64,000 nucleotides of DNA, from the NCBI GenBank assembly GCA_017303975.1, contig JAFLBG010000007.1, positions 42,217 to 106,216 on the forward strand, in the 5' to 3' direction. Positions within the stretch are counted from its first letter, which is position 1. Each line of letters begins with the position of its first letter. The notes under the pieces were generated by a model. The model was not told the DNA's origin, made no database searches, and worked only from the letters and a program-made list of their open reading frames with translations. Made by a program: the position numbers and the translations under genes. This document shows positions 19,142 through 29,235 of the stretch, one piece after another. The stretch is from Bacteroidota bacterium (GTDB taxonomy: Bacteria > Bacteroidota > Bacteroidia > JAFLBG01).

Positions 19142-19657
19142 CTATTTCGACTTCGGCTTTAATATTTCTGCAATGTAGTTGTCTAGGTTATTCATTGCCA
19201 TTGTAAATCCTTCTTTAAAGCCTAGTTCAATGATTTTTTCTAAGTCAGCCAATTGGTTGTATGCAATTTGAATAGTTACAGTTGTAATGTCATTTTTTTG
19301 GCTAAACGCATTTGTCCAATTCGACCGCGGAAAATCTTTGTTTAAATCTCCAGCTTCATTGCAAAACGCATCTATTGCCGAATAGTTTTTTAATAGATTA
19401 ATTTTTGTATAATCTGCCCGACACCAGTGTTTTTCTCCTTCCGGTGAAATCATTGCATACAACCAGAATCCACCCTCTCTAAAATCCATCGATTTCGTTT
19501 TTGTTTGATAGGGTTTTGGAGCCCACCATTGGTCAAGAATTTCGGGCGTTGTCCATGCAGCCCATACTAAATCTAAGCTAGTGGCAAACTCTCTTTTTAC
19601 ATGGATGGTGCTGTTTTTCTTATCTACAGAAAAATCGAATGCAAGAATACTGTTCAT
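19142..19657 (-). CDS. SRPBCC (AHSA1-like) domain protein
   Basis: The 171-residue protein has the Aha1/SRPBCC hallmarks: an N-terminal [38 protein letters not shown] and a C-terminal helix [20 protein letters not shown]. These proteins bind hydrophobic ligands; the ligand here is unknown. Its ATG overlaps the stop of the upstream ArsR gene in an ATGA arrangement, so the two are translationally coupled. The ArsR-SRPBCC pair is a common bacterial module. Confidence 0.9.
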   Translation of the reverse strand: MNSILAFDFSVDKKNSTIHVKREFATSLDLVWAAWTTPEILDQWWAPKPYQTKTKSMDFREGGFWLYAMISPEGEKHWCRADYTKINLLKNYSAIDAFCNEAGDLNKDFPRSNWTNAFSQKNDITTVTIQIAYNQLADLEKIIELGFKEGFTMAMNNLDNYIAEILKPKSK

Positions 19658-19974
19658 TTTTTTTTGTTTTTAATTGTTGCTAATACATTGTCTAGTTGAT
19701 TAAATCGGCTTTCCCATATTTTTCGGAACTGACTAAGCCACTTATCTATTTCCTTTATTTTGTTGGCGTTTAGGTGGTAATATATTTCTCGTCCATCTTG
19801 TTTTTGTTTCAATAGTTCGCATTCGGTTAATATTTTTATATGCTTAGATACGGCTTGCCTGCTACTCGCAAAGTGCTCGGCCAGTGCGCTTGGGGTCATT
19901 GCTTGAAATGCAATAAGCGTAATAATGGCTCTGCGTGTTGGATCAGCAATAGCCTGAAAAACATCTCTGCGCAT
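19654..19974 (-). CDS. ArsR-family winged-helix repressor
   Basis: The 106-residue protein begins with [17 protein letters not shown] and has the recognition-helix region [18 protein letters not shown] followed by the wing [11 protein letters not shown], as in ArsR/SmtB regulators. The metal-binding ELCVCDL motif is absent, so it probably senses something other than a metal. It is the middle gene of a three-gene minus-strand operon with no gap to either neighbour. Confidence 0.92.
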   Translation of the reverse strand: MRRDVFQAIADPTRRAIITLIAFQAMTPSALAEHFASSRQAVSKHIKILTECELLKQKQDGREIYYHLNANKIKEIDKWLSQFRKIWESRFNQLDNVLATIKNKKK

Positions 19975-19975
19975 G

Positions 19976-20536
19976 TTATTCCGGCTTATAGGTTAATACA
20001 ATGATGCCGCATTCGAATTGTTGCGAGTGTATAATTCTGTACTTTTGATTTTTGGTAACTTCTTTAAAAATGGAGAGCCCATTTCCAAGCACAACAGGAT
20101 TTACAAATAAATGCAGCTCATCAATTAAATTTTCTTTAATAAGAGAAGAAACAAATTTTGCTCCTCCATAAGCTATTATATCGCCTCCAGGTTGTTTTTT
20201 AAGTGCATTGATTTCTTCTACAAGATTACCTTTTGCTAAAACCGTATTTTCCCATTCCGATTTTGCTAGAGAAGATGAGAAAACAACTTTCGGAGTTTTA
20301 ACAAATTTTTCAGCCCCCGGTTCCGGAGTCTCGCTGTTTAAGGCTGCTGTCCAGTGTGGAATAAATCCTTGTGCTAAATTTTTTCCAAGTACAATGGTGC
20401 CAACAGGCTCCGTAAGCTGGGTTACATAGCTAATCAAATCTTCCGACCAATTAAAAGTAATCCAATCCATCTCTCCGTTTAACCCTGAAATAAAGCCATC
20501 TATGCTTATTTGTGTTTGTAGTTTTAGTTTTCTCAT
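19976..20536 (-). CDS. Dihydrofolate reductase family protein (RibD C-terminal domain)
   Basis: The 186-residue protein fits the RibD-C/DHFR-like NADPH-binding fold: [20 protein letters not shown] at the start, [30 protein letters not shown] and [17 protein letters not shown]. The start MRKLKLQTQ at 20536 is chosen over an in-frame TTG 14 codons upstream. A promoter lies just upstream, so this is the first gene of the operon with the ArsR and SRPBCC genes. Substrate unknown. Confidence 0.88.
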   Translation of the reverse strand: MRKLKLQTQISIDGFISGLNGEMDWITFNWSEDLISYVTQLTEPVGTIVLGKNLAQGFIPHWTAALNSETPEPGAEKFVKTPKVVFSSSLAKSEWENTVLAKGNLVEEINALKKQPGGDIIAYGGAKFVSSLIKENLIDELHLFVNPVVLGNGLSIFKEVTKNQKYRIIHSQQFECGIIVLTYKPE

Positions 20537-20563
20537 TTTTTTATTTATGAAACTGATTGGTTG

Positions 20564-20595
20564 CAAATATACGTGCAATTAATTGGTTGCGCAAA
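20564..20595 (-). promoter_or_regulatory. Promoter of the DHFR-arsR-SRPBCC operon with flanking direct repeats
   Basis: On the minus strand the -33 box TTTG (20595-20592) is 20 bp from a perfect -7 box TATATTTG (20571-20564). Two direct repeats ATTGGTTGC (plus-strand 20556-20564 and 20582-20590, 26 bp apart) border the -7 element and could be operator half-sites for the operon's ArsR regulator; that role is inferred. Confidence 0.7.
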
Positions 20596-20652
20596 TATTT
20601 GGACGAATTTTCAAGGAAAAATTAAGTGTGTTGTAGTGAGTGAGTGTTGTTT

Positions 20653-21126
20653 CTAATAAATCAGTGCAACTGCATACGCACAAACGCCTTCTTGGCGACC
20701 TACGTAGCCCATTGTTTCGTTGGTGGTGGCTTTAATCGAAATGTCTTCAACGGGAATTTCCATAACAACAGATAGGGTTTGTTGCATGGTGTTTATGTGA
20801 GGTAAAATTTTGGGAGCTTCTAAACAAAGCGTAGCATCGATATTTCCAATGGTGTATTTCTTTTCTTTTAGCAACTCAATTACCTTTTTGAGTAGAAGTT
20901 TACTGTCAATATTTTTAAACTCTGCAGATGTATTCGGAAAGTGTTTGCCAATATCTCCTAAATTAGCAGCACCTAATAAGGCATCGCAAATAGCGTGAAT
21001 TAAAACATCGGCATCTGAATGACCTGTAGCTCCTTTGTGATGAGGAATTTGTACTCCGCCAATCCAAAAGGCTCTTCCATCTTCTAGTTGATGAACATCA
21101 AAACCAAAACCAACTCTAGGTTTCAA
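20653..21126 (-). CDS. ispF: 2-C-methyl-D-erythritol 2,4-cyclodiphosphate synthase
   Basis: Fifth enzyme of the MEP isoprenoid pathway. The 157-residue protein has GFGFDVHQL (zinc-binding Asp and His), the second zinc His in [27 protein letters not shown] and the C-terminal [19 protein letters not shown]. The reading frame has a stop six codons upstream and no ATG before the first motif, so TTG at 21126 is the only sensible start and gives the standard N-terminus [11 protein letters not shown]. It is 24 bp downstream of porV on the same strand. Confidence 0.95.
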   Translation of the reverse strand: MKPRVGFGFDVHQLEDGRAFWIGGVQIPHHKGATGHSDADVLIHAICDALLGAANLGDIGKHFPNTSAEFKNIDSKLLLKKVIELLKEKKYTIGNIDATLCLEAPKILPHINTMQQTLSVVMEIPVEDISIKATTNETMGYVGRQEGVCAYAVALIY

Positions 21127-21149
21127 ACAAAAAAGTATTGATTAAAAAA

Positions 21150-22385
21150 TTATTCTGCAGGAGCTTCTTCTTTCTCGCCTTTAAAAGCATCAAAATCAAA
21201 CAGCAATGTAAAGCGAAGCGTGTTTGATAGTGGATTGTTACGTTGTTTAGTAGGAACTAAATACGCAAAATCAAGTCCGAATACGTTGTACTTAACTCCT
21301 AATCCAAACGTAAAGTATTTTCTATTTCCTTTGGTTTCGTCTTCGTTAAAATAACCTGCTCTAACGGCAAATTGATTATCGTACCAATATTCTAAACCGA
21401 TAGAATAGTTCACTTCTTTCATCTCTTCTTTAAATCCGCCCGGTGCATCGTTAAACGAGCCAAATATGCCTTCTGCAATACCTCTGTTTGGATCTTCTCC
21501 TTTCAAAATTTTTGCTGAACCATCTGGATTGTTAATTATTTGTCCTGCGCTATCAACGTCATAAACGGGTGGAGTGGGAACTAATAATTTATTCAAGTCG
21601 GCCAAAACAGAAAATGAGTTGTAATCGTCTAAGTTGATAGTCAATCTACCTCCCAAGCGCATATTGATTGGAATAAAATCTCTGTCTGTTTTTGTAGTAT
21701 AAGATATTTTTGCTCCTATGTTTGAAATGTTTAAGCCTGCAGCTACTGTACTTTTTTTACCTCCAACTTTAATGTCGCTGTTGGTATAATATGCGTTTAC
21801 ATCTGCCGCTACCGATTTTCCTGCTTTTGTTGCAGACCCTTGAACGTTTATCCCTCCTGTTAAGTTAGAGTAGATATAGCGCATGGCCATACCTCCCGAC
21901 CAATTGGGGCTAAATCTTCTTGCGTATGCTACGTCAAATGCAAATTCATTTGGTTTGAATTGCCCAATGGTATTTCCTACTACATCGGTAAATGTAATAT
22001 CTCCAAGCGAAAAATAACGTAACGATGCTCCAATAGCTTGGTCTTCTTTTACTTTATAATAACCTGATAAATAGGCTAAGTTAATATCCGGTACTAAGTT
22101 TCTGAGCCAAGGAGTGTAAGACATTCCCAAACCAAATTTCTTTTCCGAAAAAGCCAATTTAGATGCGTTCCAATGAATACTGTTTGCGTCCGGACTAGAT
22201 GCCGCGCCAATATCCGCCATCCCACCACCTCTTGAATCGGGAGAGATAAGTAAAAATGGAACAGCTGTAGTTATAGTATTTACACCACCTGTAAGTTGAT
22301 TGGTGGTTATTTGAGCATGTGTGTTAGTAAAAGATGCACCTAAAGTTGCTAAACTTAGCGTGAAAAATATTTTTTGCTTTCCCAT
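21150..22385 (-). CDS. porV: Type IX secretion outer membrane protein PorV (LptO)
   Basis: A FadL-like barrel that collects cargo from the translocon and shuttles it to the PorU sortase. The 411-residue precursor has a signal peptide ending THAQ, then AVPFLLISPDSRGGGMADIGAASSPDANS, the conserved PorV opening, WNASKLAF and many amphipathic strands ending TLRFTLLFDFDAF. It sits directly downstream of porU on the same strand, an order also known in Flavobacterium johnsoniae. A separate promoter lies between porU and porV. Confidence 0.95.
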   Translation of the reverse strand: MGKQKIFFTLSLATLGASFTNTHAQITTNQLTGGVNTITTAVPFLLISPDSRGGGMADIGAASSPDANSIHWNASKLAFSEKKFGLGMSYTPWLRNLVPDINLAYLSGYYKVKEDQAIGASLRYFSLGDITFTDVVGNTIGQFKPNEFAFDVAYARRFSPNWSGGMAMRYIYSNLTGGINVQGSATKAGKSVAADVNAYYTNSDIKVGGKKSTVAAGLNISNIGAKISYTTKTDRDFIPINMRLGGRLTINLDDYNSFSVLADLNKLLVPTPPVYDVDSAGQIINNPDGSAKILKGEDPNRGIAEGIFGSFNDAPGGFKEEMKEVNYSIGLEYWYDNQFAVRAGYFNEDETKGNRKYFTFGLGVKYNVFGLDFAYLVPTKQRNNPLSNTLRFTLLFDFDAFKGEKEEAPAE

Positions 22386-22412
22386 TGTTTTCAGTAGTAT
22401 TTTAAAGGGTTA

Positions 22413-22444
22413 CAAACCTACGGGTTTTATTTAAAAATAACAAA
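22413..22444 (-). promoter_or_regulatory. Promoter of porV
   Basis: Minus-strand -33 box TTTG (22444-22441), a 20-bp spacer, then -7 box TAGGTTTG (22420-22413), an exact TAnnTTTG match, 28 bp before the porV start and after the porU stop. porV can therefore be expressed apart from porU. Confidence 0.7.
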
Positions 22445-22493
22445 CTAGTGTCCTAGAACGAAATACTCTGACTTTTATTGTACAAAACACTAT

Positions 22494-25400
22494 TTAGTTC
22501 AGAATGACCAGTTTTTCGAAAAGTTCTGAAGTTTGTGTAGGGGTTTTAATTTTTAGGCTATAAACATACACCCCACGTGCAATTTTGTCTCCAAAATCAT
22601 CTTTACCATCCCAATAAATAGGTTCTGATCTAAATCCTTCGGTGCGGATGCGCTTGTTTATGTTCTTTACCAATTTACCGGAAATAGTAAATACTTGAAT
22701 TTGCACATCCATGCTTATGTTAGGTTGATTGTGTTCAAAATAGAATGCGGTGTTGGTGGTAAAAGGATTTGGATAGTTAAGCAAATGCTTTAAAGCAAGA
22801 TTCCCAGATTTGGCCACCACAAACTCTGTGTAAGCATCTGTAGAGTTGTTGGAAACATCCCACACTTTAAGTTTAAGCGTATGTTTACCTTCTTGCAAAT
22901 TTTCAAATGGATAATAAATAGTTCCGCTTTTATAATTATCTAAATCGCCTTCGTAGTAATCGTTTAATACTATTGCATTAGAGCTGTTGTTGTCTAATAC
23001 CGCGCTAATATCATGTCCTATGCTTAATCCGGAAGTATTTATTCCATAATCATCTGTTACTTTTGCAAATAAATTTGGATTTTGATTCGTTGTGCCTCCG
23101 AAAACAAATTTATCATCATTCATAAATAATTCAGCTCCTGGACCATTGTTGTCAATAGCAGCGTTCGGGTTTACACCCCCAATTTCTATATGGTAATAGC
23201 CTGCGGCATCTTCGTATCCATTTTCTGCATAATAACTTATTTTGCCCAGCCCAACTGTATTTCCTGCCACATCTTTCGGTACAATAAATGAGAACGAAAA
23301 GTCGCCATTCGTAACACTAGCCTTGCCTTTGTAGATAATATTTTTTTGTTGTTTAAACTGCATCGGTGTTCCGCCATCATTAGCTAAGTTGGTAATGGTT
23401 ATTGCTTTGTCGTACACGGTTGGAAATAGTATTCCGTTGTAGTTGGTTAGTTTATTGCCATTTTTATCGCTTACATATCCTGTAACGGTTACGGTACTTA
23501 GCGATTTTAGGGTGTCTGTAGAAACTGTTGTCGTTTTAACGCTGTGTATTGGATAGGCAAGTTTTAATGCAGGATCTCCTAATAAAGTAAAGTTTCTTCC
23601 ATTTAAAGAGCCTCCTTCAGAAACCTTTGTTTTGCGAAACACATCTCCAATTCTAGGCATTTCTCCATTTGATAAGGTGTCAAACGCATACTTGTAAAAG
23701 AACTTACTTAAAATATCGTTACCGAAAGAATAAACCAACCTCACAGTTGTCATTAGGCCAATTCCTCCGCCTTTAGGGTTAAGCAAAACAAGCTCTCCAG
23801 CAGATGTTCTGGCAGGGTCGTCAAATCGGCTAAATTCACATGTTGCAGTAAAAAACAATGGCATTTTTTTCTCGTTCGACCAACTATTTATTTGCGGAAT
23901 TTCAATAATACGCTCATGTGCTAATCCTACCTCTCCTCCGTGGCCTGTATAGTTTATTATTAATCCCCCTTTATTTACACGTTTGTTTATCGCATCTACA
24001 GCATCAGGATACCTGTCTCCACCAGGAGTGGCTTGTTGTGCATACGCATCTAAAAATATTTTTTCGTTGTTAATGTAGGGGTGTCTTTTTGCCACAGAAT
24101 CAGCATATTTATTGGCTTGATCCATATGTAAGTTTCCATCTTCGTCATCTGCAATAAAACAAATTTCACTTCTCCAATTGCCAAAGTTCGAGTTTACATT
24201 GCTTACCACACTGTTGTTTTTTGCACCAATTGATTCTCCGGTTTTAGTATATGTGAAAATTTTATCTACCACACTTTTTGCTTCCGCTACAGATTTTACC
24301 GGAAATCGTCCAATGCCAATATCTACAAGACCTCCATTATCTAAATCGCCCTCGTTAGCATCCATTAATCCGAAAAAATCGTCCGATACATACGAATTGG
24401 TATAGGAAACCGAATTTCTCGATTCAAAAACAGGAATAAAATTTGTGTTAGACGCAAAGCGTTTTTTAGGGTCGTACGATCCATCGCCAAATAACAACAA
24501 ATACTTTGGCATTGAATCTTGAATTGTATTTGCTTTGTCGTAAAACATTTTTACAAAGTCTCGTATGGCAGTAATGTCTTGCGCTCCGGACGAAAATTCA
24601 TTGTAAATTTCTTGAGGAGTAACAACTATTGTTTTTAAATTATCGTGTGTTCTATGAAAATCGGCTAGTCGGTTTGCTTCTGTCAAAAAAAGCGGATGAG
24701 ACACAATTATAAAATCAGGTTGATAAAGCGCGTGTAAATTTTGATTGACTACAGTCTCTACAAAACGTGGATTTTCAAACAATCCATTTTCATCCATTGC
24801 CAAAAATTCCTTAATGGTGTCTGTCGCTACTGAAAAGGTATGTGTGTTTGAGTTGTAGCTACTGCTTTGTAATTTACAGTTTGTTGCATCCGTTACATCC
24901 CAAATTAAAGTAGTTGGTGTCGTGTTAGTTATTGTAAATTGAGTAATGTTTCCAGTACCAATAGAAGTTTTATCTCTAAATAATAATTGTTGACTGCCAA
25001 CCATAGCAAGTTGTCTGCGGGCGTTTAGTTCAATAAAATTAACCCATCCAACTGCTCTGCCTAAATTTTTTACAACAGAAATAGTAATGGTGTTTGCATT
25101 GCTTGTAAAGCTTGTAGTGTTTTGTGCGGTTGTTGCATAATCACAAAAGTAGCAGCCAAAATCACATGATCCGGGAGAAAGATTAAACGAGTTACTAGGG
25201 GTAATAACAGAAAAGGCATTTGCAGAGAAAGGAATGTCGTATCTCGAGGCAATATCTGCTTTTATATACACCAATTCACTTGTAACTAAATTGGGAAATG
25301 TAAAACTAAAGTCTTTCGATCCTGTAGCATCTAATTTCTCTCCATACCATTCTCTTCCCGACTTAACAAGATTGTACAACTCACTTTCGTGATAAGCGTA

Positions 25401-26345
25401 ATCATCAAATGTAGTGCTGTAGTGAGTAGGTGTATTTGTAGATGAGGGTTGTGTAAGTATTCGTTTGCCTAAAGAACTGTTATCTATCGTAATAAAATAG
25501 TAAGCGCTATCTGAGTATAAATTATTTTCGTGATTAAATTTTTGTGTGTTTGTATCGAACTTCCATTCGTTCGGTCCTTTTGCATAAAATAAAATATAAT
25601 CCAACGAATCAAATTTTTTGTCAGTTTCGCCCTGCACGTATATTGCATTTTCGGTTAAGTCGTCAAATCTAAATTTGCTATTTGCCATAGGAAGCATGCC
25701 GCCTCCATTGCCGTATATTTTTATATTTTTCGGGTTGGTGTTTTTTAGATCAACTCCAATATTTTTCAAAAAAGAGTAACTTAACTTAAATACCCCCGAT
25801 TTTTCCACAGCAATTTTATACCACATTCCATTGGCAAGAACAGAGTTGGATGCGTAGGTTTTGTAAAAGTTTGTTTTTTTAAAAGCGCTTGTTTCGTTAA
25901 TGGATAGGGAGAAGGAACTAATTTTTTCGTATCCTGCCGAAGTTTTTCGAATTGGCAGAATATATATAAGTGCAAATGGCTGTCCTCTATCATACGCAAT
26001 TTTCCATTTTATGGTAAATTCTTCCGAAAGATTTGAAAAAGCTCGAGTTTTAAGTACGCTCTTTTCTTTTTCGTCATAAACACTTTCTAGTTTTATTGAT
26101 TCTAATGAACAGCTTATTCCCGAAACAGATGAAGGAAGTTGCTTTTTTATAAAATAATAGGGTAAGCCATCTTCTAAATAAATGACATCTTCAAAAGCTA
26201 AATTTTCATTTATATTGTCATCGGTAAGTTTTTCGGCTACCGGAGATTTCCATTTTATAGAGTATGTTCTATTTTCTTGCGAAAATCCAAATAGCGTAAA
26301 AAAAAGGAATGCACTTAAAAAAAGATATGCTAATCTATGAGTCAT
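22494..26345 (-). CDS. porU: Type IX secretion sortase PorU
   Basis: C25 (gingipain-like) peptidase that removes sorting domains from T9SS cargo and attaches the cargo to the cell surface. The start at ATG 26345 gives a signal peptide (MTHRLAYLFLSAFLFFTLFG). The protein is 1283 residues. The catalytic pair is visible: H802 in YTGHGGEVGLAHE and C836 in FTATCEFSRFDDP, 34 residues apart as in gingipains. The C-terminus carries a sorting-like domain (LLNYPNPFTTNT ... ARGVYVYSLKI ... KLVILN). It heads the minus-strand porU-porV-ispF group. Confidence 0.96.
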   Translation of the reverse strand: MTHRLAYLFLSAFLFFTLFGFSQENRTYSIKWKSPVAEKLTDDNINENLAFEDVIYLEDGLPYYFIKKQLPSSVSGISCSLESIKLESVYDEKEKSVLKTRAFSNLSEEFTIKWKIAYDRGQPFALIYILPIRKTSAGYEKISSFSLSINETSAFKKTNFYKTYASNSVLANGMWYKIAVEKSGVFKLSYSFLKNIGVDLKNTNPKNIKIYGNGGGMLPMANSKFRFDDLTENAIYVQGETDKKFDSLDYILFYAKGPNEWKFDTNTQKFNHENNLYSDSAYYFITIDNSSLGKRILTQPSSTNTPTHYSTTFDDYAYHESELYNLVKSGREWYGEKLDATGSKDFSFTFPNLVTSELVYIKADIASRYDIPFSANAFSVITPSNSFNLSPGSCDFGCYFCDYATTAQNTTSFTSNANTITISVVKNLGRAVGWVNFIELNARRQLAMVGSQQLLFRDKTSIGTGNITQFTITNTTPTTLIWDVTDATNCKLQSSSYNSNTHTFSVATDTIKEFLAMDENGLFENPRFVETVVNQNLHALYQPDFIIVSHPLFLTEANRLADFHRTHDNLKTIVVTPQEIYNEFSSGAQDITAIRDFVKMFYDKANTIQDSMPKYLLLFGDGSYDPKKRFASNTNFIPVFESRNSVSYTNSYVSDDFFGLMDANEGDLDNGGLVDIGIGRFPVKSVAEAKSVVDKIFTYTKTGESIGAKNNSVVSNVNSNFGNWRSEICFIADDEDGNLHMDQANKYADSVAKRHPYINNEKIFLDAYAQQATPGGDRYPDAVDAINKRVNKGGLIINYTGHGGEVGLAHERIIEIPQINSWSNEKKMPLFFTATCEFSRFDDPARTSAGELVLLNPKGGGIGLMTTVRLVYSFGNDILSKFFYKYAFDTLSNGEMPRIGDVFRKTKVSEGGSLNGRNFTLLGDPALKLAYPIHSVKTTTVSTDTLKSLSTVTVTGYVSDKNGNKLTNYNGILFPTVYDKAITITNLANDGGTPMQFKQQKNIIYKGKASVTNGDFSFSFIVPKDVAGNTVGLGKISYYAENGYEDAAGYYHIEIGGVNPNAAIDNNGPGAELFMNDDKFVFGGTTNQNPNLFAKVTDDYGINTSGLSIGHDISAVLDNNSSNAIVLNDYYEGDLDNYKSGTIYYPFENLQEGKHTLKLKVWDVSNNSTDAYTEFVVAKSGNLALKHLLNYPNPFTTNTAFYFEHNQPNISMDVQIQVFTISGKLVKNINKRIRTEGFRSEPIYWDGKDDFGDKIARGVYVYSLKIKTPTQTSELFEKLVILN

Positions 26346-26606
26346 CAATTTATCAATTGACCCAAAAATATTGGTTTTTTTACAAATCATAGCCACTTTA
26401 GTTGTTTAAATACAAAATTAGTTTTGGTTTAAAGGCAACCATTAAAGTAGTTGTTCGTCTATATAATAAAATCGTTTTAATGGATAATAGTACAAAATGT
26501 ATTGACTTCCTAATGATAACGAAGTATTTTTAGCAATATTTTAAGGTGTGTTAAAAGTTTTTAACATATGTTGAAACTTTTTTAATTTTTTTTAGTATAA
26601 TTGTAA

Positions 26607-27578
26607 ATGTATAAACCTATGATGAAAAAATTAGTACTCTTTTCAGCGGTTGCAATTGCCTGTGTTTTCTCAGAAAATGCATATGCACAAGACCCTCAAT
26701 TTACTCAGTTTTATGCAAACCCATTGTATTTGAATCCTGCATTTGCAGGTACAGCTCGTTGTCCTCGAGTTTGCTTAAACTACCGTAACCAATGGCCGGC
26801 TCTTACGGGTCAGTTTATTACATATAGTGCTTCTTACGACCAGCATATAGATGTGTTGGCTGGAGGTGTTGGATTGTTAGTAACTAATGACCAAGCCGGA
26901 CAAGGAACACTTACAACCACAAATGTAAGTGGTATGTATTCCTACCAATTAAACGTTTCTAGAACTTTCTCCATAAAGGCTGGATTTCAAGCTACTTACA
27001 TGCAAAAAAAGGTAGATTGGAGCAAACTTACTTTTGGTGATATGATAGATGCAAGAAGAGGGTTTGTGTTTAATACAGCAGAAACTCCTGCCAATGCAAA
27101 AAGCAATGTAGATATTTCTGCGGGTATATTGGGTTATAGCAAACGTTATTTCTTCGGTTTTGCAGCACATCACTTAACACAACCTGACGAATCTTTATTA
27201 GGAACAGGTAATAGTCCACTACCAATGAAACTTACCGGACATGCCGGAGCCTTGATTCCACTAGATGGTAGAGGTGGAGATACTTATTTATCGCCTAACG
27301 TTTTATACCAAAAGCAACAAGATTTTCAACAGCTTAACTTAGGTGTTTACGTAATTAAGGGGCCTATTGTAGGTGGTTTGTGGTACAGAAACAGAGATGC
27401 ATTTATTGCATTAATTGGTTTCCAGCAAGGATTGTTTAAGTTTGGATATAGTTACGATGTTACTATATCTAAATTAAGTAATGCTACAGCTGGTTCTCAC
27501 GAAATTTCTTTTGCTCTGCAGTTTGAATGTAAGCCAAAGAAAAAGAAGTTTAGAACCATTAGCTGTCCTTCTTTCTAA
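26607..27578 (+). CDS. PorP/SprF family type IX secretion membrane protein
   Basis: An outer membrane barrel family whose members anchor or help secrete specific T9SS partners. The 323-residue precursor has a signal peptide ending NAYAQ and the family opening DPQFTQFYANPLYLNPAFAGTARCPRV, with later GVGLLVTNDQAG and an outer membrane-like repeat of strands. Starts at 26607, 26619 and 26622 are all possible; all give a signal peptide. An upstream TTG...TATAATTG pair with a 22-bp spacer (26571-26603) may be its promoter. It lies between porU and gldJ, divergent from porU. Confidence 0.9.
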   Translation: MYKPMMKKLVLFSAVAIACVFSENAYAQDPQFTQFYANPLYLNPAFAGTARCPRVCLNYRNQWPALTGQFITYSASYDQHIDVLAGGVGLLVTNDQAGQGTLTTTNVSGMYSYQLNVSRTFSIKAGFQATYMQKKVDWSKLTFGDMIDARRGFVFNTAETPANAKSNVDISAGILGYSKRYFFGFAAHHLTQPDESLLGTGNSPLPMKLTGHAGALIPLDGRGGDTYLSPNVLYQKQQDFQQLNLGVYVIKGPIVGGLWYRNRDAFIALIGFQQGLFKFGYSYDVTISKLSNATAGSHEISFALQFECKPKKKKFRTISCPSF

Positions 27579-27647
27579 TATTCATAGGCATTTGTGCAAT
27601 AAACCAAATGCTTGTGTTGTTATATAGTGTAATTTATATAGTTTGAT

Positions 27648-29168
27648 ATGATTAACAAAAAATCCCTCATTCGCCTATCAACCGCTGCTATTGCAGTGGT
27701 TTTGGTGTCTTCATGCTCAAAGGAAAGATCCCCGGTTACAGGTTGGGCATACAACGATCCGAAAAACGGAGGTTTTGAAGTTGTGCCTTACGATGAGCAA
27801 GAAACCGGTCCTGGACTAGTTCTTATTGAAGGTGGTACATTTACCATGGGTAGAGTGGAACAAGATGTTAATTATGATTGGAGCAATATTCCAAGAAGGG
27901 TTACTGTTTCTTCATTTTACATGGACGAAACTGAGGTAAGAAACCTTGATTATGGCGAATATTTACATTGGACAGGACGTGTATTTAATGCAAACTTCCC
28001 GGATATTTACCAAAGAGCTTTGCCTGATACGTTGGTTTGGAGAGAGAAAATGGCATTCAATGAGCCTTATGTAGAGTATTATTTTAGACATCCTGCTTAT
28101 AGAGATTATCCTGTAGTAGGCGTAAACTGGCTACAAGCAAACGATTTTTGTGCTTGGAGAACAGATAGAGTAAACGAATTTATTATGATTCGCGAAGGCT
28201 TGTTGGAGCATGTTCCTACACCTTCTGACGCAGATTATTTCAATACCGACCAATATATGGCAGGTAAGTGGACGGGAACTCAAAAACAAAAACTTCCTTC
28301 ATTTGACCCTAACTCACCTGATAGAAATGTTAAAATGGAAGATGGTATATTTTTACCACGCTACCGCCTGCCAACAGAAGCTGAGTGGGAATACGCTTGT
28401 TATGGATTAATTGGAAATACTATCGGAGAGAGAATTACAGACAGAAGAATTTATCCTTGGAACGGACACGGAGTTCGTAACCCAGACGAAAAGGCAATTG
28501 GACAAATGATGGCTAACTTTAAGCGTGGTGCTGGAGATATGATGGGTGCCGCAGGTTATTTGAATGATAATGCCGATGTTACAGCACCTGTGTATTCGTA
28601 TTGGCCTAATGATTATGGTTTGTATAACATGGCCGGTAACGTAAGTGAGTGGGTTATGGATACTTACAGACCAATGTCTTCTGAAGATAAAGATGATTTT
28701 AGAGCATTTAGAGGTAATGTGTTTAAAACACAAGTTAAAGATGTGGATGGTATTGTAGTAAATACCGACTCTGTTTTGTACGATAAAGATAGCAACATTG
28801 TAAGCATCCCGGGTATGGTTAAAATGCGTGATGTTTCTATTGCTTATAACGTGGATAACTTGGACGAAAGAAGAAACTATAAAAAATCCGATAATATCAG
28901 CTATTTAGATGGTGATATTGAATCGAGTGTTTATTTTACTCAAGGAGAAGACGCTAATTCATTAGGGAATAAATTAATGTACGAGTATAGCGTTTATTCT
29001 ATGATAAACGATAAAGCCAAGGTGTTTAAAGGTGGATCTTGGAGAGATAGAGCATATTACATGAGTCCTGGTACTCGCAGATTCTTAGATCAAAGACAAG
29101 CTACATCCTATTTAGGATTTAGATGTGCAATGACAAGAGTTGGAAGCCCAGTTGGCTTAGGAAAATAA
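27648..29168 (+). CDS. gldJ: Gliding motility/T9SS lipoprotein GldJ
   Basis: An outer membrane lipoprotein with an FGE-sulfatase (SUMF1-like) domain that forms part of the T9SS ring and track machinery with GldK. The 506-residue precursor has a lipobox (VLVSSC, Cys about residue 23), then VTGWAYNDPKNGGFEV, GPGLVLIEGGTFTMGR, SSFYMDETEVRNLDYGEYL, RLPTEAEWEYACYG, YNMAGNVSEWVMD and a terminal GGSWRDRAYYMSPGTRRF. The GW.YND.K.GGFEV lead-in favours GldJ over GldK. A strong terminator follows. Confidence 0.88.
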   Translation: MINKKSLIRLSTAAIAVVLVSSCSKERSPVTGWAYNDPKNGGFEVVPYDEQETGPGLVLIEGGTFTMGRVEQDVNYDWSNIPRRVTVSSFYMDETEVRNLDYGEYLHWTGRVFNANFPDIYQRALPDTLVWREKMAFNEPYVEYYFRHPAYRDYPVVGVNWLQANDFCAWRTDRVNEFIMIREGLLEHVPTPSDADYFNTDQYMAGKWTGTQKQKLPSFDPNSPDRNVKMEDGIFLPRYRLPTEAEWEYACYGLIGNTIGERITDRRIYPWNGHGVRNPDEKAIGQMMANFKRGAGDMMGAAGYLNDNADVTAPVYSYWPNDYGLYNMAGNVSEWVMDTYRPMSSEDKDDFRAFRGNVFKTQVKDVDGIVVNTDSVLYDKDSNIVSIPGMVKMRDVSIAYNVDNLDERRNYKKSDNISYLDGDIESSVYFTQGEDANSLGNKLMYEYSVYSMINDKAKVFKGGSWRDRAYYMSPGTRRFLDQRQATSYLGFRCAMTRVGSPVGLGK

Positions 29169-29187
29169 AGCATAAGTAAAGAAATAC

Positions 29188-29235
29188 AAAAAACGAGGGA
29201 AGGTGCAAATTAATTTGCACCTTCCCTCGTTTTTT
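29188..29235 (+). terminator. Long perfect-palindrome terminator after gldJ
   Basis: A 48-bp perfect palindrome whose arms (29188-29210 and 29213-29235) begin AAAAAACGAGGGAAGG and end with a run of six T. It lies 19 bp after the gldJ stop and is symmetric enough to act on both strands. Confidence 0.9.
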
